Shown here: piece by piece, positions 47,248-54,833 of the stretch
Numbering within the stretch: the stretch's first letter is position 1
How the letters are laid out: every line of letters starts with the position of its first letter
Source of the DNA: an uncultured Bacteroidales bacterium
GTDB lineage: Bacteria; Bacteroidota; Bacteroidia; Bacteroidales; Muribaculaceae
DNA length: 64,000 nucleotides
NCBI GenBank assembly: GCA_947176235.1
Contig: CAMWPM010000005.1
Span: forward strand, 20,312 to 84,311
Reading direction: 5' to 3'
Made by a program: the position numbers and the translations under genes
Notes under the pieces: generated by a model
Told to the model about the DNA's origin: nothing
Database searches by the model: none
What the model saw: only the letters and a program-made list of their open reading frames with translations

Positions 47248-47363
47248 GTATTCATAGTCACGCCGGTGAGGAGATTGGAGGGGAGAAATAAGGTGAAAGA
47301 TGGGGGAGGGGGTTGGCGATGTGGATAGGTTGAGTTAATTTCGGGGGAAATTCTTTATAAACT

Positions 47364-48608
47364 ATGACATCGATAAAAGTAAAATTCAGAGCCGCGGCAG
47401 AAACCGGCCGCGAAGGTACGATCTATTATCAGATTATACATAACAGATGTGCACGACAGTTGATGACAGTCCACAAAGCGCTTCCGGAAGAATGGGATGA
47501 GCGACGGTCGGGGTTGAAGATTCCGAAGCTTGGAGTTCGTCAGAGAAAGGTCCGTCAGGTCAGGGAGATGGTCAGGCGGGATGTGGAGCGCCTGTGGAGA
47601 ATCGTCAGACGGCTTGATGACGAGGGGACGGAGTACACGGCTGATGACGTGATGGAAGAATACAGCCGCTATGTCCACGACTATTCGCTGCATAATTTCA
47701 TGAGCAGGATCATCGGAAAGCTGAGGATAAACGGAAAAGTCCGAACTGCCGAGACATACAGGGTGACGATGAGCAGTTTCCGAAAGTTTATGGAGTGTAG
47801 GTTAGGGGATAGTCAAACCGGAATGAATGGGACGGGATGGTCGGAACTCATGATAGATGATCTGGACGGGGAAATGATGGAGGAATACGAGGGTTGGCAG
47901 AGGGCGAGAGGAGTGACCCCAAACACGACATCGTTCTATCTGAGAATACTACGGGCGGTGTATAACCGCGCCGTTGAGAGCGGGGCTGTGGAGAACTGCC
48001 ATCCTTTCCGTCATGTGTACACCGGGATTGACAAAACGGTGAAGCGCGCGCTGCCGATTCATACTATAAAACGGATCCGCCAGCTTGATCTGCATAGTGC
48101 TCCGTCGCTTGATTATGCCCGTGACATGTTTATACTAAGTTTTTTTCTGAGAGGGATGAGTTTTGTGGACATGGCTTACCTGAGGAAGTCGGACTTAAAG
48201 AATGGTCACGTGATCTACCGCCGAAGGAAGACGGGACAGCAGCTCATGATAGGGTGGACGAAGGAGATGCAGAATATTCTCGACAAGTATCCTGAAAATC
48301 CTACGGATTATCTGCTTCCGATTATCCGCAGCCGAAGCGGGAACGAGCGATGCACCTATCGTAACGTGGGCTATAACATCAACCGGAGCTTAAAGAAAAT
48401 TGCGGAACTGGTGGGGGTGGATATGCCGCTGACGCTCTACGTCGCACGCCACAGCTGGGCTTCGGCTGCACGGACTAAGGGGATACCTCTGAGCGTGATA
48501 AGCGAGGGGATGGGGCATGACTCGGAGGCGACAACCCAGATCTATCTGGCATCGCTTGACACTTCCGTTGTCGACCGTGCCAATTCGCTGATTATGGCTT
48601 CAGTATGA
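47364..48608 (+). CDS. Tyrosine recombinase / site-specific integrase
   Basis: A 414-residue protein. An arm-type N-terminal domain (about 1-90; KVKFRAAAETGREGTIYYQIIHNR) is followed by a SAM-like core-binding domain (about 105-215) and the catalytic domain. Catalytic residues visible are Arg263 (FLRGMS), Arg362 and His363 (YVARHSW, with Tyr in place of the usual His three residues before the Arg, common in Bacteroidota), His385 (MGHDS) and the nucleophile Tyr394 (QIYLAS). It looks intact. It may belong to an element integrated at tRNA-Gln or act on an invertible region; neither partner site is seen in the window. Confidence 0.9.
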   Translation: MTSIKVKFRAAAETGREGTIYYQIIHNRCARQLMTVHKALPEEWDERRSGLKIPKLGVRQRKVRQVREMVRRDVERLWRIVRRLDDEGTEYTADDVMEEYSRYVHDYSLHNFMSRIIGKLRINGKVRTAETYRVTMSSFRKFMECRLGDSQTGMNGTGWSELMIDDLDGEMMEEYEGWQRARGVTPNTTSFYLRILRAVYNRAVESGAVENCHPFRHVYTGIDKTVKRALPIHTIKRIRQLDLHSAPSLDYARDMFILSFFLRGMSFVDMAYLRKSDLKNGHVIYRRRKTGQQLMIGWTKEMQNILDKYPENPTDYLLPIIRSRSGNERCTYRNVGYNINRSLKKIAELVGVDMPLTLYVARHSWASAARTKGIPLSVISEGMGHDSEATTQIYLASLDTSVVDRANSLIMASV

Positions 48609-48639
48609 GACTGTGGTTGGCTTGGCTCCGCAACGGGCA

Positions 48640-48703
48640 AAAAAAAATTACTCGTCATCACGACGAATAATCTTCTTACCTTAAATCTAATACCATGAAA
48701 AAC
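48640..48703 (-). ncRNA. Possible small RNA (about 64 nt) with its own promoter and terminator
   Basis: On the minus strand a -7 element lies at 48716-48709, and a hairpin ATTATTCGTC/GACGAGTAAT (48671-48647) is followed by eight T bases (48646-48639). All ten pairs form in RNA only in this orientation (a G-U pair replaces the mismatch of the other strand). The short transcript contains a 6-codon frame (MVLDLR, 48696-48676). Existence of the RNA is an inference. Confidence 0.35.
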
Positions 48704-48708
48704 TGATG

Positions 48709-48716
48709 CAAAAGTA
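48709..48716 (-). promoter_or_regulatory. -7 promoter element on the minus strand
   Basis: TACTTTTG read on the minus strand fits TAnnTTTG. The -33 region has only a partial match (TATG). The next minus-strand feature is the terminator at 48671. Confidence 0.45.
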
Positions 48717-48816
48717 GTGTTTTTATGTTTTACAGCATAATTTTGGGGCATAAAAATGCATAGTATTAACACTATTTAACTTATAAAGGGTAAATATTCG
48801 TTGTAAAATAAAGATT

Positions 48817-48852
48817 CGAGGTCGTTTCTGCACTCTGGCAGAAACGACCTCG
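48817..48852 (-). terminator. Terminator of the rubredoxin gene
   Basis: A perfect 14-bp stem CGAGGTCGTTTCTG (48817-48830) with CAGAAACGACCTCG (48839-48852), followed on the minus strand by a T-rich stretch. It lies 39 bases after the rubredoxin stop. Confidence 0.75.
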
Positions 48853-48891
48853 TAAATGGGGACGGGTATTTTTTGTTGAGGGTGCCGGGAG

Positions 48892-49059
48892 TCAATCCTT
48901 GACTTCGGAGAACTGATCCTTGCCGACTCCACAAATCGGGCATACCCAATCGTCGGGAATATCTTCAAATGCAGTGCCGGGGGCGATTCCGCCATCAGGG
49001 TCACCTACTGCCGGGTCATATACCCAGTCGCAAACGTCGCAAATGTATTTCTTGTCCAT
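48892..49059 (-). CDS. Rubredoxin
   Basis: A 55-residue protein read from ATG at 49059 to TGA at 48892: [16 protein letters not shown] at the start and [15 protein letters not shown] near the end. The two CxxC motifs (Cys7, Cys10, Cys40, Cys43) bind one iron, and length and spacing are exactly those of classical rubredoxins. It carries single electrons, often to rubrerythrin or superoxide reductase for oxygen defence in anaerobes. It is a single gene with its own terminator. Confidence 0.95.
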   Translation of the reverse strand: MDKKYICDVCDWVYDPAVGDPDGGIAPGTAFEDIPDDWVCPICGVGKDQFSEVKD

Positions 49060-49180
49060 AGAGCAAAGTTTATTAAGTTGTTAGTAAAATTATTGATTTA
49101 CTTATGAAACGAGTGGGTGAGGTGAAATGTTCGGAGAGAGATTACGATTTTTTTCAAGCTAAAAAAAGGAGAAGAAATGA

Positions 49181-49210
49181 TTGGCGGATGCGACGAATTG
49201 TGTAAATTTG
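49181..49210 (+). promoter_or_regulatory. Promoter of the secreted esterase gene
   Basis: TTGG (49181-49184) and TAAATTTG (49203-49210) are about 19 bases apart. The ATG at 49227 is only 16 bases after the -7 element, so the leader would be about 10 bases or less. Confidence 0.55.
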
Positions 49211-49226
49211 GGGAAAAGAATAATTG

Positions 49227-50369
49227 ATGACAATAAAAGGACTTAGGAGAGCAGTTGCGGTGGTGGCGTGGATGATGCTGACACTCAACGCCTTCGGGCA
49301 GCTTCCTGCCTACGTGATGGCACCTGCGGATGCCACTCCAAAGCCGGGGTTCGGTTCGCTGTCGCGCTACACAGTGACGTCGGAGTCGCTTGGAGCCGAC
49401 ATTGTTGTAGACGTATGGCTACCGGAAGGCTATGGAAGCAGCGAAGCTGTGCGCTATCCGGTGATCTATGCCCAGGACGGTCAGAATCTTTTTGATCCGG
49501 ACTACACGTTTGCGGGGGTGGCATGGGAGCTGGACCAGACATGCGATCGTTTGTATGCCAGTGGTGATATTGACATTCAGCCTATTATCGTTGGAATTAA
49601 TAATCGTGGTTCGGAAGGTCTGCGACCGTCAGATTATTTCCCGGAGAAGTCGTTGGAGTACATTCCTGAATCAGAAATGCCGTATACTCATATTTACACG
49701 ACGTGTGGAGGCGCCTTTCTCGGCGATGAGTATGCGCGGTTTGTGGCTGAGGAGCTTAAGCCGATGATCGATGCTCTCTACCGCACGAACCCCGCTCCCT
49801 CCCGTACCTTCGCGATGGGGTCGAGTATGGGTGCTCTCGCGTCGCTTTACCTCATGTGTGAGTATCCCGAGACGTTTGGGGGCGCAGCATGTTTATCCAC
49901 ACACTGGATAGGGTCGCTCGATCTCAACCCTGACTATTCGATGAATGATGATGAGGTCTGCGCCACGGCTATTCTTGATTATCTGCGTGATGCCTTGCCT
50001 TCGGCCGGGAGCCATCGCCTCTATTTGGATCAGGGCACCACGGGATGGGACGCTTCCTATCTCGTCTACGAGGCAGAAGCGCGCAGGATAGCCCGTGCGC
50101 ATGGCTACTCGGAATCAGAAGGCTCTCTGCTGATTTATGATGCCAAAGGAGCAGGACACAATGAATGGTTTTGGCAGCAACGTGTCGACCGCCCCTTGCG
50201 ATTCCTGCTCTCCTTCCGCAACTCAGCTCTAAGCGATGTGATTTTTGATAATGCCGCCGATTGCCGTCGCGTCTATGACTTGAATGGGAATGTGTTTTCT
50301 CTCGACGCTATGGTATCTCTTCCTTCGGGCATCTACATCGTTAATGGCAGGAAAGTTTGGCACCGGTGA
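49227..50369 (+). CDS. Secreted alpha/beta-hydrolase (esterase D-like) with T9SS-like C-terminal tail
   Basis: The start is the ATG at 49227 (a TTG precedes it). The 380-residue product has a signal peptide (about 1-24, ending LNAFG|QLP), an esterase domain of the CE1/esterase D type with YAQDGQNLF, Ser200 in GSSMG and His311 in GAGHNEWFW, and a C-terminal tail of about 40 residues with VYDLNGN and LPSGIYIVNGRKV. That tail has the look of type IX secretion sorting domains in Bacteroidales. The substrate is unknown; feruloyl or siderophore esterases are relatives. It converges with the capsule operon. Confidence 0.78.
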   Translation: MTIKGLRRAVAVVAWMMLTLNAFGQLPAYVMAPADATPKPGFGSLSRYTVTSESLGADIVVDVWLPEGYGSSEAVRYPVIYAQDGQNLFDPDYTFAGVAWELDQTCDRLYASGDIDIQPIIVGINNRGSEGLRPSDYFPEKSLEYIPESEMPYTHIYTTCGGAFLGDEYARFVAEELKPMIDALYRTNPAPSRTFAMGSSMGALASLYLMCEYPETFGGAACLSTHWIGSLDLNPDYSMNDDEVCATAILDYLRDALPSAGSHRLYLDQGTTGWDASYLVYEAEARRIARAHGYSESEGSLLIYDAKGAGHNEWFWQQRVDRPLRFLLSFRNSALSDVIFDNAADCRRVYDLNGNVFSLDAMVSLPSGIYIVNGRKVWHR

Positions 50370-50445
50370 CAGGAATGATGGTCGGTCATGAGTAATTGGC
50401 AGGGGCGTCCTGCCAGGGAGATTGGCGAGTGAGTGCCTTATATAC

Positions 50446-50481
50446 AAAAATTCCGGCCTGACATCGCGTCAAAGCCGGAAT
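50446..50481 (-). terminator. Terminator of the capsule operon
   Basis: ATTCCGGC and GCCGGAAT pair (50481-50474 with 50457-50450), followed on the minus strand by TTTTTG. It lies 57 bases beyond the last small frame of the operon. The rest of 50370-50537 holds nothing else I recognise. Confidence 0.7.
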
Positions 50482-50537
50482 CAAAATATAAAGGAATCGT
50501 ATGTGAATTTGACCAGAAGTATGTTACCTCTGATTTT

Positions 50538-50777
50538 TTATTTGCGTGCGATGTGACGTCGATCGTAGTAGATGTGGTCGCCATCGGAGTCGAGGAGGTC
50601 GTTGTTGGCTTCGTCAATACGTCGCCAGTTGGATACTATAAGCACGTAATTTCTGGGTGAAATGTAAATAATACGACTGCTCAAAACAAATAGAGATTTC
50701 TTAACCATTTCAAGCAAGAAGCTCTCCTCTATGAAAAATAGAACTAATATGATCTTGTTGTGATAATTAATACGCAC
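50538..50777 (-). CDS. Small hypothetical protein at the end of the capsule operon
   Basis: A 79-residue frame with a GTG start three bases after the glycosyltransferase stop. The N-terminal half is hydrophobic and AT-rich (IILVLFFIEESFLL), while the last 30 residues (WRRIDEANNDLLDSDGDHIYYDRRHIARK) are charged and come from more GC-rich DNA. It may be a tail-end gene or the remains of a longer one. I do not recognise it, and it lies before the operon terminator. Confidence 0.3.
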   Translation of the reverse strand: MRINYHNKIILVLFFIEESFLLEMVKKSLFVLSSRIIYISPRNYVLIVSNWRRIDEANNDLLDSDGDHIYYDRRHIARK

Positions 50778-50780
50778 AGA

Positions 50781-52013
50781 TTATTGTCCTGATTTTGAGG
50801 TCCTGATCGCTTTTATACCTGTTGGATTAATAATTTCTTCAAGGTTGTCAATACATTTTCTGAAATCAAAATGTTCTTGACAATATTTCTTGCCATTTTC
50901 ACCCTTTCGAAATAATATCGTTTGTTCAGTTTTTGAGAGCTGTAATAATAATTTGGCGAGTGCGTCTGAATTCTCGGCGGGTACGCTCCATCCACAATCA
51001 GCCTCTTTTATCAAGTCAGCTCCTTCTCCATTAATCATTGCTACGATTGCTTTGCCTGACGCCATATATGCTTGTAGTTTTGCAGGCACAGTTAGCGCAA
51101 AAATTGGAGAATTTTTTAATGATAGAAACAGAACATCTGCATGTTCATAGAAGTAATGCATCACTTCCCGAGGGAACGCGCCTGGTAGATAGACATTTGA
51201 TAGTCTATTTTTATTAACAAATTCTTTGGCAAAATCTCGTTTCCGCCCATTACCAATTAAAATAATATTCACCTTTGCATTTATCAGAATTTTCGCGGCT
51301 TCCAATATATGTTCGATATCTTGAGCTTCTCCAATATTACCTGTAAATACTACATTAAAACCTTCGGGGAAATTAAACTCATAGTTAAATTCCTTGTTTT
51401 CGATATTATCAATCCAATTCGGGAAATACTTAATTTTTTTTTGAAAATCTCCCATTTTGGTAATTGATGAAACAAAGCCTTTTGAACTAATAAGTATAGA
51501 ATCTGAATTATTGTAAATCCAACGAGTAAGTTTATTAAAACATCCTAATATGAGTCTATTGTTGATGCCTCCGGCTGCTGACAAACTTTCAGGCCATAAA
51601 TCTAGTACCCAAAAATGAGACTGGACTTTATTTAATTTTTTTATGATGACAGCGGGAATACCAACCATCACTGGCGAAGTTTCGTGAACCAAAACTACAT
51701 CATATTTCTTTGTGAGTCCAAGCCATAATGCTTTAATACATGAGAATATAGTGTACGTTAAATAATTAAGTCCCAGCCATTTTGCAGAACCACTGCGGCG
51801 AGGCGAAACTAAAGTTCTGATAACTTTTACTCCATTAACGATTTCTCTGCGACGTTTAAAGAGTCCATAGCCATCATAAAATTTTCCATGCGGATAATCT
51901 GGTATTGGTGTTAATACAGTCACGTCATGGCCTCTTCGACCAAGTTCAAAAGCCATATCGTTTGCCTTAAAAGATTCAGGGAAAAAGTGTGTAGTTACAA
52001 GCAATATTCTCAT
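50781..52013 (-). CDS. GT4 glycosyltransferase, WbuB-like (probable L-FucNAc transferase)
   Basis: I start at the ATG at 52013, which overlaps the fnlC stop (TGATG); a start 12 bases earlier is possible. The 410-residue GT-B protein begins MRILLVTTHFFPES with KANDMAFELGRRGHDV, has WVLDLWPESL and the C-terminal sugar-nucleotide region NIGEAQDIEHILEAAK and KLQAYMASGKAIVAMINGEG. This layout matches WbuB/WbpH-type enzymes, which act after FnlABC in O-antigen loci. It would transfer FucNAc onto the growing lipid-linked unit at the cytoplasmic face. Codons are AT-rich compared with fnlC. Confidence 0.82.
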   Translation of the reverse strand: MRILLVTTHFFPESFKANDMAFELGRRGHDVTVLTPIPDYPHGKFYDGYGLFKRRREIVNGVKVIRTLVSPRRSGSAKWLGLNYLTYTIFSCIKALWLGLTKKYDVVLVHETSPVMVGIPAVIIKKLNKVQSHFWVLDLWPESLSAAGGINNRLILGCFNKLTRWIYNNSDSILISSKGFVSSITKMGDFQKKIKYFPNWIDNIENKEFNYEFNFPEGFNVVFTGNIGEAQDIEHILEAAKILINAKVNIILIGNGRKRDFAKEFVNKNRLSNVYLPGAFPREVMHYFYEHADVLFLSLKNSPIFALTVPAKLQAYMASGKAIVAMINGEGADLIKEADCGWSVPAENSDALAKLLLQLSKTEQTILFRKGENGKKYCQEHFDFRKCIDNLEEIINPTGIKAIRTSKSGQ

Positions 52014-53188
52014 CACTTTCTCCAAACCATTTTGTTGACAACGGTGACGTAGGACTGTATGATTTTGACGACGATGTTACTCACGTTTTCACCAATGTAG
52101 ACGTCTACAGGTGTGCCGTTGTCGTGGTTGTCATTCATGGCTATGGCGGTTTCTACGGCTTGAAGGAGGGATTTTTCGTCTATTCCGGCAAGGATAAAGC
52201 CTGCATTATCAAGCGATTCGGGACGTTCAGTCGAGGTGCGGATACATACAGCCGGGAAGGGATGACCCACTGACGTGAAGAAACTTGATTCCTCGGGTAA
52301 AGTACCGGAATCGGAAATGACTGCCGCTGCATTCATCTGAAGACAGTTATAATCGTGGAAGCCGAGGGGCTCATGCTGGATAACTCTTTTGTCAAGTTTG
52401 AATCCGGATTGTTCAAGACGTTTGCGGCTGCGAGGATGGCAGCTGTAGAGGATAGGCATATCGTATTTCACTGCAATAGCGTTAATTGCATTGAAAAGGC
52501 TGAGGAAGTTCTTCTCTGTGTCGATGTTTTCTTCGCGGTGAGCAGAGAGAAGAATGTATTTACTCTTTTCAAGGCCAAGACGTTGGTGGATATCGCTGGC
52601 CTCGATGTCCTTGAGGTTTGCATGAAGAACCTCAGCCATCGGTGAACCGGTGACATATGTTCGTTCTTTCGGAAGTCCGTTATCCGCCAAATAACGACGA
52701 GCATGTTCCGAGTAACATAGGTTCACGTCGGAAATTATATCAACGATTCGGCGGTTTGTTTCTTCAGGCAAACACTCGTCTTTGCAACGGTTTCCTGCCT
52801 CCATATGGAAAATGGGGATATGAAGTCGTTTTGCTGGAATAGCCGACAGGCAAGAGTTAGTATCGCCAAGAATTAGCAATGCATCTGGTTTGATAGCTGC
52901 CATCAATTTATATGAACAATTGATGATATTGCCAATGGTTGCGCCAAGATCATCTCCAACAGCATCCATATACACTTCCGGGTCTGCGAGCTTCAGGTCT
53001 TTAAAGAATACGCCGTTGAGGTTATAGTCGTAGTTCTGGCCGGTATGGGCAAGGATTACATCAAAATATTTACGGCATTTGTTTATTGTTGCTGCCAGAC
53101 GGATTATCTCCGGCCTTGTACCAACGATTATAAGCAACTTTAGCTTACCGTTGTCTGCAAATTTTATATCAGAATAATCAGTTTTCAT
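52013..53188 (-). CDS. fnlC: UDP-N-acetyl-L-talosamine 2-epimerase (UDP-L-FucNAc synthesis)
   Basis: A 391-residue WecB-type non-hydrolysing epimerase. The start KLLIIVGTRPEIIRLAATI, then HTGQNYDYNLNGVFF, HMEAGNRCKDECLPEETNRRIVD and AHREENID are family landmarks; the NYD and CLPEE variants are those of FnlC/WbjD rather than WecB. It carries out the last step to UDP-N-acetyl-L-fucosamine. The gene overlaps fnlB by four bases and the next transferase by one. Confidence 0.9.
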   Translation of the reverse strand: MKTDYSDIKFADNGKLKLLIIVGTRPEIIRLAATINKCRKYFDVILAHTGQNYDYNLNGVFFKDLKLADPEVYMDAVGDDLGATIGNIINCSYKLMAAIKPDALLILGDTNSCLSAIPAKRLHIPIFHMEAGNRCKDECLPEETNRRIVDIISDVNLCYSEHARRYLADNGLPKERTYVTGSPMAEVLHANLKDIEASDIHQRLGLEKSKYILLSAHREENIDTEKNFLSLFNAINAIAVKYDMPILYSCHPRSRKRLEQSGFKLDKRVIQHEPLGFHDYNCLQMNAAAVISDSGTLPEESSFFTSVGHPFPAVCIRTSTERPESLDNAGFILAGIDEKSLLQAVETAIAMNDNHDNGTPVDVYIGENVSNIVVKIIQSYVTVVNKMVWRK

Positions 53189-54390
53189 TTCTTTTCTACC
53201 GGGTCAAAATATGTGTCGGGATGATTGGGATCGAAGATTTCGTTGCAGTGCATCACTGTAACGAGGTCTTCAGTGTCAGAAAGATTTATGATATTGTGGG
53301 TATAACCAGGAAGCATAATTACAGACTGGATTTTGTCTCCGGAAACCTCAAAGTTGAGTACCTCATCTGTTCCTTCCTTGCGCATCTGGATAAGTCCGTG
53401 ACCTTTCACTACAATGAACTGTTCCCATTTTGTGTTGTGCCAGTGTTGACCTTTAGTTATTCCTGGCTTTGAGATGTTTATACTAACCTGTCCACAATTG
53501 GGCGTATGGACAAGTTCAGTAAAACTACCCCGGTCATCACAATTCATCTTCAGGTCAAATATTGCTTTCTCCTTTGGCAAATATGAAAGATAAGTCGAGT
53601 AGAGGCGCTTCGCAAAACTATCAGCCGGTATCGCTGGTATCATCAGCGTCTTCGGCATTTCTGCAAACTGATACAAGAGATCAACAATCTCTCCAAGAGT
53701 TATATGGAATGTCGTTGGAACAACGCAGTAACGGCCGTCTTCTTTCAATACAGTTTCTACCCCCTCAAACTCGCAGTGATGCTCATTGCCTTGCAGAGCA
53801 AGAATCATTTCCTCTACAAGGTCATCTATGTAAAGAAGTTCGAGCTCGACTGTGGGGTCATTGACCTGAATCGGAAGGTCATTGGCGATGTTGTTACAGA
53901 AGGTTGCGACAGCTGAGTTGTAATTTGGTCGGCACCATTTACCGAAAAGATTTGGGAAGCGATAAACGAGCACCCTCGCTCCCGTTTCTTTTGCGTAGTC
54001 GAAGAATAGTTCCTCCCCGGCTTTCTTGCTCTCGCCGTAAGGATGTCCGGCATAACGACCTATAAGAGTTGCCTGAATTGAGCTTGACAACATCACCGGA
54101 CACTTGTTATTGTGCTTCTTCAGTGTTTCGAGCAATGTAGACGCAAATCCGAAATTCCCTTTTTTGAAATCCTCAGGATTTTCAGGGCGATTGACTCCGG
54201 CAAGGTTAAAGACGAAGTTGGCTTCGTTGCAATAGCGGTCGAGTTCTTCCGGTGTCGATTCGATGTCGTATTCTAAAACCTCGTCAATTTTGACAGGATA
54301 ATTTCGCGCCTTCCCCTCTTTTATATTTTTGAGCTGAGCACAAAGATTCTTACCAACAAAACCTTTTGCCCCAGTTACTAATATTTTCAT
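53185..54390 (-). CDS. fnlB: Bifunctional reductase/epimerase CapF/FnlB
   Basis: A 401-residue protein. An N-terminal SDR domain (about 1-280) has the NAD(P)-binding MKILVTGAKGFVGKNL and YGESKKAGEELF, with Tyr and Lys of the active site. A C-terminal cupin (about 290-401) has KGQHWHNTKWEQFIVV and GYTHNIINLSD with metal-binding His and Glu residues. CapF reduces and epimerises the 4-keto sugar made by FnlA. It begins one base after the stop of the preceding cupin gene. Confidence 0.92.
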   Translation of the reverse strand: MKILVTGAKGFVGKNLCAQLKNIKEGKARNYPVKIDEVLEYDIESTPEELDRYCNEANFVFNLAGVNRPENPEDFKKGNFGFASTLLETLKKHNNKCPVMLSSSIQATLIGRYAGHPYGESKKAGEELFFDYAKETGARVLVYRFPNLFGKWCRPNYNSAVATFCNNIANDLPIQVNDPTVELELLYIDDLVEEMILALQGNEHHCEFEGVETVLKEDGRYCVVPTTFHITLGEIVDLLYQFAEMPKTLMIPAIPADSFAKRLYSTYLSYLPKEKAIFDLKMNCDDRGSFTELVHTPNCGQVSINISKPGITKGQHWHNTKWEQFIVVKGHGLIQMRKEGTDEVLNFEVSGDKIQSVIMLPGYTHNIINLSDTEDLVTVMHCNEIFDPNHPDTYFDPVEKK

Positions 54391-54831
54391 TCAAATAACG
54401 ATATTGTTCCAGTCAACCCATAAATTATTATTATAGCGCCAACTATCATTTTTTGCCTCTTTTATGGTTTTATCAGATAGAACTAGCATGATTGATCCAG
54501 GAGAATGTGCTTTTAGACAATTTGCATATCCTGCTGGTACACATACTAACTGACTCTTTTCATCAGATAGATGGAAAATTTCTGGAATTAAGTCTTTTGA
54601 AGGACTGTCCCAATCGTCGATCCTTACTAAGGCAACTGTAAAACTACCTTTTAGACAGTAGAACCATTTTCTTTCATTTTTATGAGCATGCCATCCTCTA
54701 ATAATCGACGCATCTGGATGGTGAATAATGTAAGCACGTCTTATGCCATCGAAATAAAACGTGTTTAATGAACTTATTTGACCGCGGTAATCTCTGAAGA
54801 TCTCGCCTTCGATAACATTTATTTCATCCAT
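54391..54831 (-). CDS. WxcM/QdtA-like sugar cupin (3,4-ketoisomerase or epimerase family)
   Basis: A 146-residue cupin from ATG at 54831; a GTG at 54837 that overlaps the fnlA stop is an alternative start. Motifs: IRGWHAHKNERKWFYCLKGS and VPAGYANCLKA, typical of WxcM-like/QdtA proteins that isomerise keto-deoxysugar nucleotides. It is AT-rich compared with fnlA and fnlB, between which it sits. The classic FnlABC pathway does not need it, so it may act on a related sugar or be a leftover. Confidence 0.75.
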   Translation of the reverse strand: MDEINVIEGEIFRDYRGQISSLNTFYFDGIRRAYIIHHPDASIIRGWHAHKNERKWFYCLKGSFTVALVRIDDWDSPSKDLIPEIFHLSDEKSQLVCVPAGYANCLKAHSPGSIMLVLSDKTIKEAKNDSWRYNNNLWVDWNNIVI

Positions 54832-54833
54832 TA

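Noticed and set aside
48647-48671. The hairpin as a terminator of the recombinase gene on the plus strand
   Set aside because: On the plus strand it has a C-A mismatch and is followed by CTTCTT rather than a T run; the pairing and T run fit the minus strand.
50433-50660. A 75-codon plus-strand frame after the esterase
   Set aside because: It runs across the minus-strand terminator hairpin and overlaps the operon's tail frame; no protein features.
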